This document shows positions 42,903-51,784 of a stretch of 64,000 nt of DNA, piece by piece. Numbering within the stretch: the stretch's first letter is position 1; each line of letters begins with the position of its first letter. The notes under the pieces were generated by a model. The model saw nothing but the letters and a program-made list of their open reading frames with translations, had not been told where the DNA came from and made no database searches. A program made the translations under genes and the position numbers. Origin of the DNA: Candidatus Zipacnadia bacterium (GTDB lineage Bacteria; Armatimonadota; Zipacnadia; Zipacnadales; UBA5352); contig JALGSU010000001.1 of assembly GCA_029821735.1 (NCBI GenBank), forward strand, positions 310,001 through 374,000. The letters are read 5' to 3'.

Positions 42903-43958
42903 ATGCCGATGACCTCTCGCGAACGCCTGCTCTGCGCCATCAACAAGGGCACCCCAGACCGCGTCCCCGTGACCCCCTGGGGCCTTGGCCACATCCCTCC
43001 CGAGTCCGAGCTGGCGCATCGCCTCATCAAGGAATGCGACCCCTTCATCGGCATTGGCATCGGCGGGTATGACTGGTTCCTCGGCAGTGCCGCCACGAGC
43101 CACGCCGAAGAGGTCGATGGCGAGACCTGGAGCGTCCTCGAGACCCCCAGGGGCGAACTGCGCTCGCTGTTCAAGCGCACCGAGGTCACCGGCGCGCAGA
43201 TGGTCTTCTACTGCAAGAGCGTCGAGGACATCGAGGCGCTGCTCTCCATCCCCTACGAACCACCCACGGTAGATGTCTCCGCCTTCCACGAGTCCAAGGC
43301 CGAAGTCGGCGAGGACGGTCTGGTCGGCGTAGGTATCTCAAATCCCGGCTCCATGCCCGCGCGCTTCCTCTCGCCCGCTGATTACTCCCTGCTGTGGGCC
43401 GACGACCCCGACACTTTCATCGACTTTGTGCGCGTGGCGTCCGCGCGCTTCTACCCGTGGCTTGAGGAGGTCTGTCGTCAGGGCGTCGATTGCTTCCGCG
43501 TAATCGGCGGCGAGTTCGCCTCCACTCAGCTCGGCCCGGAGGGCTTCGACCGCACCATGCTCGACTTTGACCGCAAGATGGCCGACATCATGCACGAGCA
43601 TGGCGCCCTCTGCCACTACCACAACCACGGTGCGATGAAGCCCTTCCTGCAATCCCTCGCTGACATCGGCATCGATTCGCTCGACCCCATCGAGGCCCCC
43701 CCGTGGGGCGACTGCTCACTTGCCGAGGCCAAGGCGGCCATCGGCGACCGCGTCTGCCTGGTGGGTAACCTCGACGACATGGAGATCATTGACAAGGTCG
43801 ACGGCGAGACCATTGACCAGCTCGCGGAGGAGCGCATTCTCGAGGGCGGCCCGGACGGTTTCTGCTTGAGTGGCACCACGTCCGGCACCTTCACCGAGCA
43901 CGCGGGCCACAACTTCCTGCGCATGCTCGAAGTCGCCAAGCGCCTCGCCGCCGGTTAG
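42903..43958 (+). CDS. Uroporphyrinogen decarboxylase (URO-D) family protein, non-haem type
   Basis: A 351-residue TIM barrel starting MPMTSRERLLCAINKGTPDR, with AGGAGA ten bases upstream. SRERLLCAINKGTPDRVPV, ADIMHEHGALCHYHNHG, LDPIEAPPWGDCSLAEAK and VCLVGNLDD are typical of the broad URO-D/MtaA/CmuA superfamily members found near sugar genes, rather than true HemE. The aligned His/Cys (CHYHNHG and CLSG) could bind zinc as in methyltransferase members. No haem-pathway genes are nearby. It lies 45 bases upstream of a CBM9/DUF4091 protein and may belong to a catabolic operon; the reaction is unknown. Confidence 0.85.
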   Translation: MPMTSRERLLCAINKGTPDRVPVTPWGLGHIPPESELAHRLIKECDPFIGIGIGGYDWFLGSAATSHAEEVDGETWSVLETPRGELRSLFKRTEVTGAQMVFYCKSVEDIEALLSIPYEPPTVDVSAFHESKAEVGEDGLVGVGISNPGSMPARFLSPADYSLLWADDPDTFIDFVRVASARFYPWLEEVCRQGVDCFRVIGGEFASTQLGPEGFDRTMLDFDRKMADIMHEHGALCHYHNHGAMKPFLQSLADIGIDSLDPIEAPPWGDCSLAEAKAAIGDRVCLVGNLDDMEIIDKVDGETIDQLAEERILEGGPDGFCLSGTTSGTFTEHAGHNFLRMLEVAKRLAAG

Positions 43959-44003
43959 CCACTTTCGTGCACGCATCGCACTGGACGAATGGGGGAGAAG
44001 ATC

Positions 44004-46853
44004 ATGCGTTTCCTGACGTCCGCCTTGCTCGTCCTCACTTGTCTCGCAGTAGGCCTTGTGGCGCCGGATGGTCTCAGCACGGCTGACGCCGCCGAGCACT
44101 CGTGGTGCGTCGTGGAGGGGGCTTTCCCGACCGCCGAGTATAGCCTGGAGACGCAGGTCAAGATCGATGGCGAGGCAAGCCTGCGGCTGGTCTACGACGG
44201 CGACGGTCGCACCGCCGTGCGCACGATCATTGGCCCAACCGACGGCTGGGAGCCTGTGTCGCTGCACCTGCGCGCCAATCCGGGCCCCCGAGACACCAAT
44301 AGCGTCCTGCAGGACCTGTACCTCCGCGCCATCGAGGAACCCGCTGAGCCTGCCTGCAAGATTGCTCTGGACGATTTCACGGTCACTCCGCTCTATCAGC
44401 ACGAGCCGCCGAAGATCGACACCCCGCCGGTCATCGACGGCGACCTCTCGGACGCCTGCTGGAACGACGCGTCCTACACCGAAGACCCCTACTGGGGGAT
44501 GTACAACCTGCCCGGCGACGCGAAGGCCGCCACCCACGTCTGGTGCGCGTACGATGACGAGCACCTGTATGTGGCCTTCCGCTGCATGACCCCGCGCCCG
44601 GATGACCTCGTCGACAAGGTCGTCAAACACGATGGCCCGGCGTGGCGCGATGATTCTGCGGAGATATTCTTCAATCCCTCGCACGATCACCAGGAATACT
44701 ACGAGTACATCGTGACCCCGAAAGAGGTCGTCTTCGACTCCAAGTGGTTCCGCGAGGGCGGCGTCTACCAGACTGACTGGCACTACTTCGGTGACTGGAA
44801 GGTCGCCATCGAGGAGGACGCCTGGACGGTCGAGATCGCGCTCGACCTGCGCAGTTACGAGGAGCGCGACCTGCGAGGCAACCCCACCGGCTACATGCCC
44901 CTGCCCACCGGCGACGTCGCGGGCATCCTCTTCTCGCGCAACGACCGCGTGCTGGCCGAGGGCATGTCGTGGTCTGACTGCAAGCCCGGTTTCCACCAGG
45001 TCCACCAGTACGGTCACCTCGTCGGCTTCGAGCCCAACTATGTTGACGGCTACCGCAAGTTCGCCTTGCGTGCCATCGATGAGCTTGATGCTCGCTGGAG
45101 TTCGATGTACATCCGCGCCGACCGCCCGGCGCTGGTGCCCAGCAGCCGTTACGGCATTGACGATGGCACCGAGGGAGTGGCCGAAGCCCTCGCGTCTTTG
45201 CGCTCCCGCGCCGAAGCTGACCGCCCGGACTTCGACGAGTGGGTCGCCATCGGCGAGCAGATCGAGCGGATGGACAAGTGGCTCGACCGCGCCGAGACGG
45301 TGCTGGCGTGGGATACCTTGCGGGAACAGCCGCGCCCGTATCCAGCCGAGTGTGGTGTCGCGGTGGCGTCGCCATTCGACTTCACCGAGGTGCGGACCGC
45401 GTACGGCCTGCCGGAGACGCTTCACGTGCCGGACGTCATCGAGGTGTCCGCCGCTCGTGGCGAGTACGAGCCCATCTGCTTGTATCTACTGCCGCTGGGC
45501 GACGAACCCATCACGGTTGCCGTGCCGACCCGCTTCGCAACCAGGCACGGAGTGGACCTCCCCGTCAGTTTCCTGTGGTATGAGGTCGTCAGCGGTCATC
45601 TCCTCCCTGTATCCCAAGTTGTGCTCGAGCCCGGCAAGCCGAAGCAGGTGTGGTGCCTGCTTGAGGTCCCGCGGGAGATGGACCCCGGCAAGTATGACTG
45701 CCGACTCGCACGCGGTAGTTGGGCGTGGCTGCCTCGCGTCAAGCTCACGGTCCGCGATTTTGCGCTGCCCTTGACCTCATCGCTACCTGTCGCTGCCTCG
45801 TTCCAGAACGTGCATGTGACCGAAGCAGGCGAGAACGTTTTCGCCATCAGCCCCGACAAATACTGGCGCGCGGCCGACCAGCTCCTCCGCCACCGAATTG
45901 CCCCCGCCGAGATGCTGGCCGACTTCACCCGCTGGCAGGGCGACAAGCCGGACTTCGCCCTCGCCGATCAGGCCCTGGCTCGCGCCGAGACCTTCGGCGT
46001 TAACCCGAAAGCTCTCATGCTCGCCAACGAGTCTCAACTCATGAATATGACCGACCCCGTCCGTAAATTGGACATCGCACGACGCCATTGGCGGCGGCGA
46101 TTGGGTGAGAGACTGGCTCCCGTCTTCGTTTCAGACTATCCTCGAGACCCCGTGGCACTTTCTCCCCGGATGCTTGAGCAGTCCCTCATCTCCGGCCTGA
46201 CTTGGGACGGCAAGCCCCGTACCGAGAGTGAGCATTTCGGTACGTGGGCCGTGCCGCCGCGAGTGGCCACGGGAAGCTTAGACAGGTGGGAAGATGATCT
46301 CGCGATATTACGCTCGCTCATCACGGAGCACGAACCCCGACTCGCGTGGGACCTGGGGCCGTCCGGCGTGTGGGAAGCGCGGATGATGGGCTGGCTGGCC
46401 TTTAAATACAAGCCGCCTCTCCTGGTCTACCCCAAAGCCTTCTTCTTTGACCATCCGCCATCGGGATGGACCGCAAGTGGTTTGCTGCATGCAGGCCCCG
46501 GCGGGGGCATGTACTTCATCCCGGGATCTCCCGAATACGATCCGCCCGTCCCGACCATGTACATCGAGATGCTTCGCGACGGCCTCGAAGATTACGAGTA
46601 TCTCCGACTCCTCAGCCGCCTGAACTCGCGCCTGGGGCGGGTTGGCGGAGCGAGCGAGAACACGCGCCTGTACCGCGAGAACTCCTGGATATTCCGCCGC
46701 CACGACGAGCTGATGGAAAGCGCTGTTTCGTACACGAATGACCCCGAGGTTCTCATGCGTTGGCGTGATCGGGTGGCCACCCAGATCGAGCGCACTCGCG
46801 CGGCGTTACGAGTGCACGGGGAGGAAGGTCTGCCCGGCGATGGGGGAGAATAG
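44004..46853 (+). CDS. Secreted CBM9-domain protein with C-terminal DUF4091/GH123-like domain
   Basis: A 949-residue protein. ATG chosen for its GGGGGAGAAG ribosome site and the signal peptide MRFLTSALLVLTCLAVGLVA. After ~100 residues of beta structure comes a CBM9 domain (about residues 130-310: DTPPVIDGDLSDACWND, CAYDDEHLYVAFRC, DSAEIFFNPSHDHQEYYEY). An alpha-helical linker and beta-sandwich follow (about 380-590). The C-terminal part (about 600-900) ends with GMYFIPGSPEYD and MYIEMLRDGLEDYEYLRLLS, the signature of DUF4091, the GH123-like catalytic fold. Expected to act on extracellular glycans. From about 46040 onward codon choice shifts visibly toward A/T-ending and rare Arg codons. Confidence 0.82.
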   Translation: MRFLTSALLVLTCLAVGLVAPDGLSTADAAEHSWCVVEGAFPTAEYSLETQVKIDGEASLRLVYDGDGRTAVRTIIGPTDGWEPVSLHLRANPGPRDTNSVLQDLYLRAIEEPAEPACKIALDDFTVTPLYQHEPPKIDTPPVIDGDLSDACWNDASYTEDPYWGMYNLPGDAKAATHVWCAYDDEHLYVAFRCMTPRPDDLVDKVVKHDGPAWRDDSAEIFFNPSHDHQEYYEYIVTPKEVVFDSKWFREGGVYQTDWHYFGDWKVAIEEDAWTVEIALDLRSYEERDLRGNPTGYMPLPTGDVAGILFSRNDRVLAEGMSWSDCKPGFHQVHQYGHLVGFEPNYVDGYRKFALRAIDELDARWSSMYIRADRPALVPSSRYGIDDGTEGVAEALASLRSRAEADRPDFDEWVAIGEQIERMDKWLDRAETVLAWDTLREQPRPYPAECGVAVASPFDFTEVRTAYGLPETLHVPDVIEVSAARGEYEPICLYLLPLGDEPITVAVPTRFATRHGVDLPVSFLWYEVVSGHLLPVSQVVLEPGKPKQVWCLLEVPREMDPGKYDCRLARGSWAWLPRVKLTVRDFALPLTSSLPVAASFQNVHVTEAGENVFAISPDKYWRAADQLLRHRIAPAEMLADFTRWQGDKPDFALADQALARAETFGVNPKALMLANESQLMNMTDPVRKLDIARRHWRRRLGERLAPVFVSDYPRDPVALSPRMLEQSLISGLTWDGKPRTESEHFGTWAVPPRVATGSLDRWEDDLAILRSLITEHEPRLAWDLGPSGVWEARMMGWLAFKYKPPLLVYPKAFFFDHPPSGWTASGLLHAGPGGGMYFIPGSPEYDPPVPTMYIEMLRDGLEDYEYLRLLSRLNSRLGRVGGASENTRLYRENSWIFRRHDELMESAVSYTNDPEVLMRWRDRVATQIERTRAALRVHGEEGLPGDGGE

Positions 46854-46904
46854 CCCCAAGCGGGTTGCCGTTGGTATCTGTTGAGCGGAAGGATGCGTAT
46901 TTGC

Positions 46905-47864
46905 ATGAGCGATGTAGTATGCCTTGGAATTCTCGTAGCCGACATCTGGGGCCGTCCCATTGACACCTGGCCTCAGAAGGGTCGGCTCTCGCTGGTAGAC
47001 CAGATGGGCATTGGCGTTGGGGGCTGTGCGGCCAACACCGGTCTCTCCCTCGCCAAGCTTGGCGTGGACACTGCTGTGATGGGCAAGCTCGGCCGCGACG
47101 GTTTCGGCACTTTCGTTGCCACCGAGATCGAGGCCGCGGGCGTTGACGTCTCCGGTATTGGCTGGGACGATAGCATCAACACCTCCGCCACCATGATCAT
47201 GATCGACAGTGACGGTGAGCGCAGCTTCCTGCACTGCATGGGCGCCAACGCTACCGTCCGCCCCGAGGAACTCGACATGGACCTCATCTGCGGGGCGAAG
47301 GTCTTCGACTTCGGCGGCGCGCTGGTCATGCCCGGCTTCGATGGCGAGCCCGCAGCCAGCGTCCTCAAGCAGGCCCAGGACGCCGGCGTGCTCACCTGCA
47401 TGGACACCGTCTGGGATGACACCGGCAGCTGGATGACTATGATGGAGCCCTGCCTGCCCTACGCCGACTACTTCCTGCCCAGTTTCCCCGAGGCCGTTGA
47501 GATTACGGGCCAGACTGACCCCATGGAAGTTGCCCGCGTTCTTCTCGACCACGGCGTCGGCACAGTTGCCCTCAAGATGGGCGAGGAGGGCTGCTACGTC
47601 CGCACCCCTGACCATGAGATCCGCGTCCCTGCTTTCACGATCGACGCCGTTGACGGCACTGGCTCGGGCGACGCTTTCGTGGCCGGCTTCATCCAGGGCC
47701 TGCTCAAGGGCTGGGACCTCGAGGACACCACCCACTTCGCCAATGCGGTTGGCGCCCTTTGCGTTACGGGCATCGGCACCACCGCGGGCGTGCGCGACTT
47801 TGACGGTACCATTGATTTCCTCGTCGAACACGAGGGTGAGCGCTGGGAAGCGATGAGGGGCTGA
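46905..47864 (+). CDS. PfkB-family carbohydrate kinase
   Basis: A 319-residue ribokinase-like sugar kinase. Start set at MSDVVCLGILVADIWGRP, the usual family N-terminus; an ATG 12 bases and a TTG 24 bases upstream are alternatives. The first PfkB signature is GVGGCAANTGLSLAKLG, and the second is DAVDGTGSGDAFVAGFIQG, with the anion hole at residues 251-255 and catalytic base Asp256. It should phosphorylate a sugar or sugar-acid released by the preceding glycan-degrading proteins, using ATP; the sugar is not predictable. It lies about 50 bases downstream of the CBM9/DUF4091 gene. Confidence 0.93.
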   Translation: MSDVVCLGILVADIWGRPIDTWPQKGRLSLVDQMGIGVGGCAANTGLSLAKLGVDTAVMGKLGRDGFGTFVATEIEAAGVDVSGIGWDDSINTSATMIMIDSDGERSFLHCMGANATVRPEELDMDLICGAKVFDFGGALVMPGFDGEPAASVLKQAQDAGVLTCMDTVWDDTGSWMTMMEPCLPYADYFLPSFPEAVEITGQTDPMEVARVLLDHGVGTVALKMGEEGCYVRTPDHEIRVPAFTIDAVDGTGSGDAFVAGFIQGLLKGWDLEDTTHFANAVGALCVTGIGTTAGVRDFDGTIDFLVEHEGERWEAMRG

Positions 47865-47903
47865 ACCATTGTGCACCCCCCTTCGTCCGCATGACTGCAG
47901 TGC

Positions 47904-47919
47904 GCGGGCTTCGGCCCGC
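47904..47919 (+). terminator. UUCG-tetraloop hairpin before the stalk-domain gene
   Basis: A 6-bp stem GCGGGC/GCCCGC closed by a TTCG tetraloop, about 40 bases after the kinase gene and 20 bases before the next start. It could attenuate transcription or stabilise the kinase transcript 3' end. No T tract follows. Confidence 0.45.
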
Positions 47920-47939
47920 TGGTTGGAGTGATACGTGCC

Positions 47940-48818
47940 ATGAGAGCAAGAGGATACCGGGCTGAAGTCGTGTTGATGGCGTTGGTCACGGCGCTGTGCG
48001 TGATGGCGCCCGCAGCCCATGCCGCCGATCGCGAACTGGTCTTCGACGTGCAACCGGTGACCCTCGAAGGTCGCACGTTGGTGCCGCTGCGCCCGATCTT
48101 CGAGTGGCTTGGCGCCAAGGTCGTCTATGACGATGGCCACCTGAGCGCCTTCCGGTCCGAGGAAGCGGCCGTCCCGCTCGTCGAACTGTGGCTGGGGAGC
48201 GCCGAGGCCAAAGTGGCTGGCGCACCGTACAGACTCGACGTCGCGCCCCAACTGCTCTCAGATCGCCTCTTCGTGCCACTGCGCTTTGTGGCGGAGAGCT
48301 TCGGCGTGTGGGTCGAAGCTCAGGGCCGGCAGATGAAGCTCAGTCTGCCCCAGGAGGAGATCGAGGCCGTTATGGCGATTCCGCCCCACCCGCAGAGCCT
48401 GCTCGGCAAAATGTGGGCCGTCGCCGTGCGCTACTACGATCTCGTCGAAGTCCCGGAGGTCACCTCCACCACGCCGCACTGGGATCTCTACTCGCCCGCG
48501 AGGCAGGAAGAGATCGCTCAGGATGTGGGCAGCGACGCGCCGAGCATCGTCGAGGCTCATTGGGGTGGGCGCGGCGTCGCGGGTATTCGTGTCCTTGACA
48601 GCCACTTGAGCGTTGCCGAGGGCGTCGGCTGGATGCACGTCCGTGTCGTTTACAGTGGTGGCGAGGCGGGCACCGATGAGATTGACTGCGTACTCGAACC
48701 CGCCGGCTGGCGGATCGATATAGTCAAGACCCAGCCCGACGTCGTCGAACCCGTAGTCGGGCCAGTAGAGCCCGTTGAGCTCGATGACATCGGTCCCCAG
48801 ACCGACACACCCGGATAA
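47940..48818 (+). CDS. Secreted protein with copper-amine-oxidase N-terminal (stalk) domain
   Basis: A 292-residue protein. The ATG (MRARGYRAEVV) is preferred to a GTG four codons upstream because GGAG is then 11 bases away. A signal peptide ends near PAAHAADR. Residues ~30-130 form the stalk domain: TLEGRTLVPLRPIFEWLGAK and LLSDRLFVPLRFVAESFGVW are its paired repeats, normally displayed on the cell surface or periplasm. The remaining ~160 residues form an alpha/beta NTF2-like region (WAVAVRYYDLVEVPEV, VVYSGGEAGTDEIDCVLEPAG) with an acidic, Val/Pro-rich tail. Role unknown; such domains usually bind peptidoglycan, protein or substrate as scaffolds. Confidence 0.85.
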   Translation: MRARGYRAEVVLMALVTALCVMAPAAHAADRELVFDVQPVTLEGRTLVPLRPIFEWLGAKVVYDDGHLSAFRSEEAAVPLVELWLGSAEAKVAGAPYRLDVAPQLLSDRLFVPLRFVAESFGVWVEAQGRQMKLSLPQEEIEAVMAIPPHPQSLLGKMWAVAVRYYDLVEVPEVTSTTPHWDLYSPARQEEIAQDVGSDAPSIVEAHWGGRGVAGIRVLDSHLSVAEGVGWMHVRVVYSGGEAGTDEIDCVLEPAGWRIDIVKTQPDVVEPVVGPVEPVELDDIGPQTDTPG

Positions 48819-48850
48819 TACACGACCAACGAGTCGTCAGGAGGATAGAC

Positions 48851-49102
48851 ATGGCTACTGAGGAGCAGAAGCACCCGCTGTGGGATCGCGTTGAGGAATC
48901 ACTCGCCAAAGTTCGGCCGTCACTTGAGGCGGACGGTGGCAACGTCGAGCTGATCAATATCACCGAAGACAACATCGTCGAGGTCCAGCTTCAGGGCGCC
49001 TGCAAAGGCTGCCCCATGGCGCAGATGACGCTCGCGATGGGCATCGGCCGCGTGCTGCGCCAGGAAGTTCCCGAGATGAAGGACCTGCGGGCAGTTGACT
49101 AG
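48851..49102 (+). CDS. NifU-like (Nfu) iron-sulfur scaffold/carrier protein
   Basis: An 83-residue stand-alone NifU C-terminal domain. RPSLEADGGNVELINI and the cluster-binding motif QGACKGCPMAQMTL (Cys51, Cys54) are diagnostic, and two subunits share one [4Fe-4S] cluster. It delivers clusters to client proteins, possibly the ferredoxin encoded at 51847-52032. AGGAGG lies eight bases upstream of the ATG. No other Isc or Suf genes are in the window. Confidence 0.95.
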   Translation: MATEEQKHPLWDRVEESLAKVRPSLEADGGNVELINITEDNIVEVQLQGACKGCPMAQMTLAMGIGRVLRQEVPEMKDLRAVD

Positions 49103-49173
49103 GCCTGCTCCATTGCAGTGCGTGCGTTGAGCACACAATCCAGCAATGTCGTTCTATGACAGGAGAAGCTGCA

Positions 49174-49839
49174 ATGAAGTTCTTTCTGGACACTGCGAAC
49201 GTCGATGAGATTCGACAGGCTCTCGACTGGGGCCTGTGCGACGGTGTCACCACCAACCCGTCCCTCATCGCAAAAGAGGGGCGCGACATGAAGGAGGCCG
49301 TCCTCGAGATCTGCGATCTCGTCGGCCCCGAACGCCCCGTGAGCGCCGAAGTCGTCGCGACCGACTACGAGGGCATTCTCAAGGAAGCCTACGAGCGCGC
49401 CGCGTGGGCTGAGAACATCGTCGTCAAGATCCCCCTCATCGCCGAGGGCATCAAGGCGATGAACAAGGTCACCTCTGAGGGCATCCGGGTCAACGCGACC
49501 CTGATCTTCTCGCTGCCCCAGGCCCTGCTTGCCGCCAAGGCTGGCGCAAGCTACCTCTCGCCCTTTGTCGGCAGGCACGACGACGTGGGCTGGGACGGCA
49601 TGGAGCTCGTCGAGCAGACCGCCACTATGCTCGACGCCTACGACTACTTCGACGCCGAGATCATCGTGGCCAGCGTCCGCGGCGCGTGGCATGTCGTCCA
49701 GGGATGCATGATGGGCGCCCACATCGCCACGGTGCCGTTCGGTACGCTTGGCAAGCTCTTCAACCACCCGCTTACCGACCAGGGCCTCGACAAGTTCCTG
49801 GCCGACTACGCAAAGCTACAGGAAGAGCTTAAGGGCTGA
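49174..49839 (+). CDS. Transaldolase / fructose-6-phosphate aldolase family protein
   Basis: A 221-residue TIM barrel of the small transaldolase (TalC/FSA) subfamily. The ATG (MKFFLDTANVDEI) follows AGGAGA; the open frame starts six codons earlier without a ribosome site. The Schiff-base lysine is Lys85 in NIVVKIPL, with CDGVTTNPSLIAKEG, INATLIFS-type (VNATLIFSLPQAL) and ISPFVGR-type (LSPFVGRHDD) motifs. It would move three-carbon units in the pentose phosphate pathway or split fructose-6-phosphate. The two activities cannot be separated by sequence alone here. A hairpin terminator follows. Confidence 0.92.
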   Translation: MKFFLDTANVDEIRQALDWGLCDGVTTNPSLIAKEGRDMKEAVLEICDLVGPERPVSAEVVATDYEGILKEAYERAAWAENIVVKIPLIAEGIKAMNKVTSEGIRVNATLIFSLPQALLAAKAGASYLSPFVGRHDDVGWDGMELVEQTATMLDAYDYFDAEIIVASVRGAWHVVQGCMMGAHIATVPFGTLGKLFNHPLTDQGLDKFLADYAKLQEELKG

Positions 49840-49863
49840 ACCGTCCCGGCTGCCGCATTCCCG

Positions 49864-49895
49864 AAGGGCCGCCGGGCCTAAGCTCGGCGGCCCTT
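49864..49895 (+). terminator. Rho-independent terminator after the transaldolase-like gene
   Basis: An 11-bp perfect stem AAGGGCCGCCG/CGGCGGCCCTT with a ten-base loop, ending in TTT, 25 bases after the stop codon. Confidence 0.8.
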
Positions 49896-49979
49896 TCACG
49901 AGACCGTTGTACTCCCGGGCCCGTGCCAGATCCGCATATGACCCGGTCCCATCAGACCCGACAGGGGAGGTGACGCGCT

Positions 49980-50960
49980 GTGCACCCGACCATCGCGATC
50001 GTCGGTCCCTGGGAGCCTACTGACATCCCGCTCGTGTTCGCTTTCTTCTTCGCGATCGTGTGGTTGTGGACGGTGCTTGAGGATCGTGCCATTGGGCGCC
50101 AGCGCAAGTGGGGAGTGCTCTACTTCGGCGAGATCTTCCTCGAGACCGCCATCCCCACCGGCCTCACCTACGCCCTCGTCAATCGCCTCGGGCCGCTGCA
50201 GGTGCGCTCCTACGGTGCAATGATGCTGCTCGGATTCATTGCCGGCGCCATCTGGCTCTACTTGGACCGCAAGCGGTACGGGATCGCCGGTCGCGACGCC
50301 ATCCAGGTGCCGCTGGTAGGGTTCGCGGGCGGCATCATCGGCGGCAGGATCGGGTTCGTCCTCCTCGAGTGGGCACGCTACACTGACCATCCCAGCGCCA
50401 TGGCCAATCTCTGGCAGGGCGGCATGTCGTGGCACGGGGGCCTGGCCGGGTCTCTCGGCGCCGTCGCGATCGCTTGTGCTGCCAAACGTATCAGCTTCGC
50501 CCGCATGATGGACACCATCGCGCCCTGCCTCGCGCTCGGCTACGCGATTGCTCGCGTGGGTTGCTTCCTCAATGGCTGCTGCTACGGCCAGGAGTGTTCG
50601 CTTCCGTGGGCTGTGACCTTCCCGCAGTGGGGGCCCGGCTCGCCGCCCGCGCTGCCTTTGCATCCGACGCAGCTTTACTCGGCGCTTGGCACGGTGCTGA
50701 TAGTGATCCCGCTCATTCTGCTGCTGACGCGCTGGACCCGCCAGCCATTCAGCCGGTTCATGCTCTTCATGGTGCTCTCATCTATACTGCGCTTTGGGGT
50801 TGAGCACTACCGTCGGGGAGCGTCAGCAGAGATATTCAGTCTCATGCCGGTCTTCACCAAGGCTCAGGCTGCCAGCCTTGCCATGATCCTCATCTTCGGA
50901 GCCATCATCATCTGGCGCGAGCTGCAGGGGCGACGCGGTTCCCCGGCCGCTGCTGACTGA
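49980..50960 (+). CDS. lgt: Prolipoprotein diacylglyceryl transferase (copy 2)
   Basis: A 326-residue membrane enzyme with a GTG start supported by GGGAGG upstream. It carries all the Lgt landmarks: VRSYGAMMLLGF, the conserved His in WHGGLAG, RVGCFLNGCCYGQ, HPTQLYSA and LRFGVEHYRRGA. This copy has the normal Lgt N-terminus, without the long acidic extension of copy 1 (29340-30329), and it is not linked to lspA. Both copies look catalytically complete. It ends 53 bases inside the convergent gene at 50908-51696. Confidence 0.94.
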   Translation: MHPTIAIVGPWEPTDIPLVFAFFFAIVWLWTVLEDRAIGRQRKWGVLYFGEIFLETAIPTGLTYALVNRLGPLQVRSYGAMMLLGFIAGAIWLYLDRKRYGIAGRDAIQVPLVGFAGGIIGGRIGFVLLEWARYTDHPSAMANLWQGGMSWHGGLAGSLGAVAIACAAKRISFARMMDTIAPCLALGYAIARVGCFLNGCCYGQECSLPWAVTFPQWGPGSPPALPLHPTQLYSALGTVLIVIPLILLLTRWTRQPFSRFMLFMVLSSILRFGVEHYRRGASAEIFSLMPVFTKAQAASLAMILIFGAIIIWRELQGRRGSPAAAD

Positions 50961-51696
50961 CCGGAGCCCGGAAGCGGATGCTCTTGGTGATCTGCATGGC
51001 GATCGGCTCGAACTCGCTCCAGTTCTCAGCCGGCGACACGGTCGCGATCAGCACTCCGGCTTTCCCGTGCGCCATCGTGGTCCTGATGCCCCGCATCTCC
51101 CGGCCCGCGTAGTTCTCCGCCCCGTCGGTGAAGTGCAGTCGCGACCAGATGGCCTGCTTGTTGCCCACGCGAGTCGGCGCGGGGCGCCCACTCTGGAACT
51201 GCCCGAAGTAGTCCGACCACGTCGTGTGTGTTCTCTGGTGCAATATCGTCAGTGTCCGCGGATCCTCGCAGCTTTGCGATGTGCTCCACACTGCCGCCGA
51301 TGCGGCCAGGTCCTGGTAGATCACCACATACGTCCTGACCCAGCGTGACCGGCTGATCAGCATGATGTACGCATCCGACGCGTTGCCCGCCTGATCGATC
51401 CGCCACCCGGCCGGGACCTCGATTGTGAACTGCCCCTCCAGGCCCTCGACCGTCCGCCACCGGCGCACTTTGCCCACTGGCGATGACGCTGCCGCAGAAA
51501 ACAGCGCGATGAACACCAGCAGCCCCAGCACCCCGATGATCAATCCGTCTGTTAGCTTCGACCACTCACCGCGCACCCGCCCCCGTGGGTGCGCGACGCC
51601 CGGATGTGGTGGCTCAAAGGCGGCCCCCGCGCCTTCCTCGAATCGGCCCTCGTCACCATCAGGCGGTCCAGCTATGGCCCACCAGAACCCCAGCAT
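50908..51696 (-). CDS. Membrane-anchored protein with PsbP/DUF1795-like extracytoplasmic domain
   Basis: A 262-residue protein. The ATG has GGAG seven bases upstream. Residues ~1-45 are Gly/Pro/Glu-rich and presumably cytoplasmic. Residues ~50-70 (LIIGVLGLLVFIALFSAAA) form one transmembrane helix. The rest is an alpha/beta domain beginning GQFTIEVPAGWRID, a pattern seen in PsbP-like and DUF1795-like lipoproteins, and ending ENWSEFEPIAMQITKSIRF. Function unknown. Its 3' end overlaps the convergent lgt copy 2 by 53 bases, and no terminator lies between them. Confidence 0.65.
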   Translation of the reverse strand: MLGFWWAIAGPPDGDEGRFEEGAGAAFEPPHPGVAHPRGRVRGEWSKLTDGLIIGVLGLLVFIALFSAAASSPVGKVRRWRTVEGLEGQFTIEVPAGWRIDQAGNASDAYIMLISRSRWVRTYVVIYQDLAASAAVWSTSQSCEDPRTLTILHQRTHTTWSDYFGQFQSGRPAPTRVGNKQAIWSRLHFTDGAENYAGREMRGIRTTMAHGKAGVLIATVSPAENWSEFEPIAMQITKSIRFRAPVSQQRPGNRVAPAARAR

Positions 51697-51784
51697 CGCT
51701 ACACTCCGTCGACGCGGTCAGCGCCTGTGCTCTCGTTGTCGGGTTTCCCCGCGTGTTCCTCGAGCTCCTGCCCATCGTAAAGAA

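Noticed and set aside
43716..45425. 569-codon - strand open frame opposite the UroD-like and CBM9 genes
   Set aside because: It crosses two well-supported + strand genes, and its translation is low-complexity Arg/Val/Gly-rich without motifs.
46806..48251. 481-codon - strand open frame opposite the PfkB kinase
   Set aside because: Shadow of the kinase gene; no ribosome site and no recognisable protein features.
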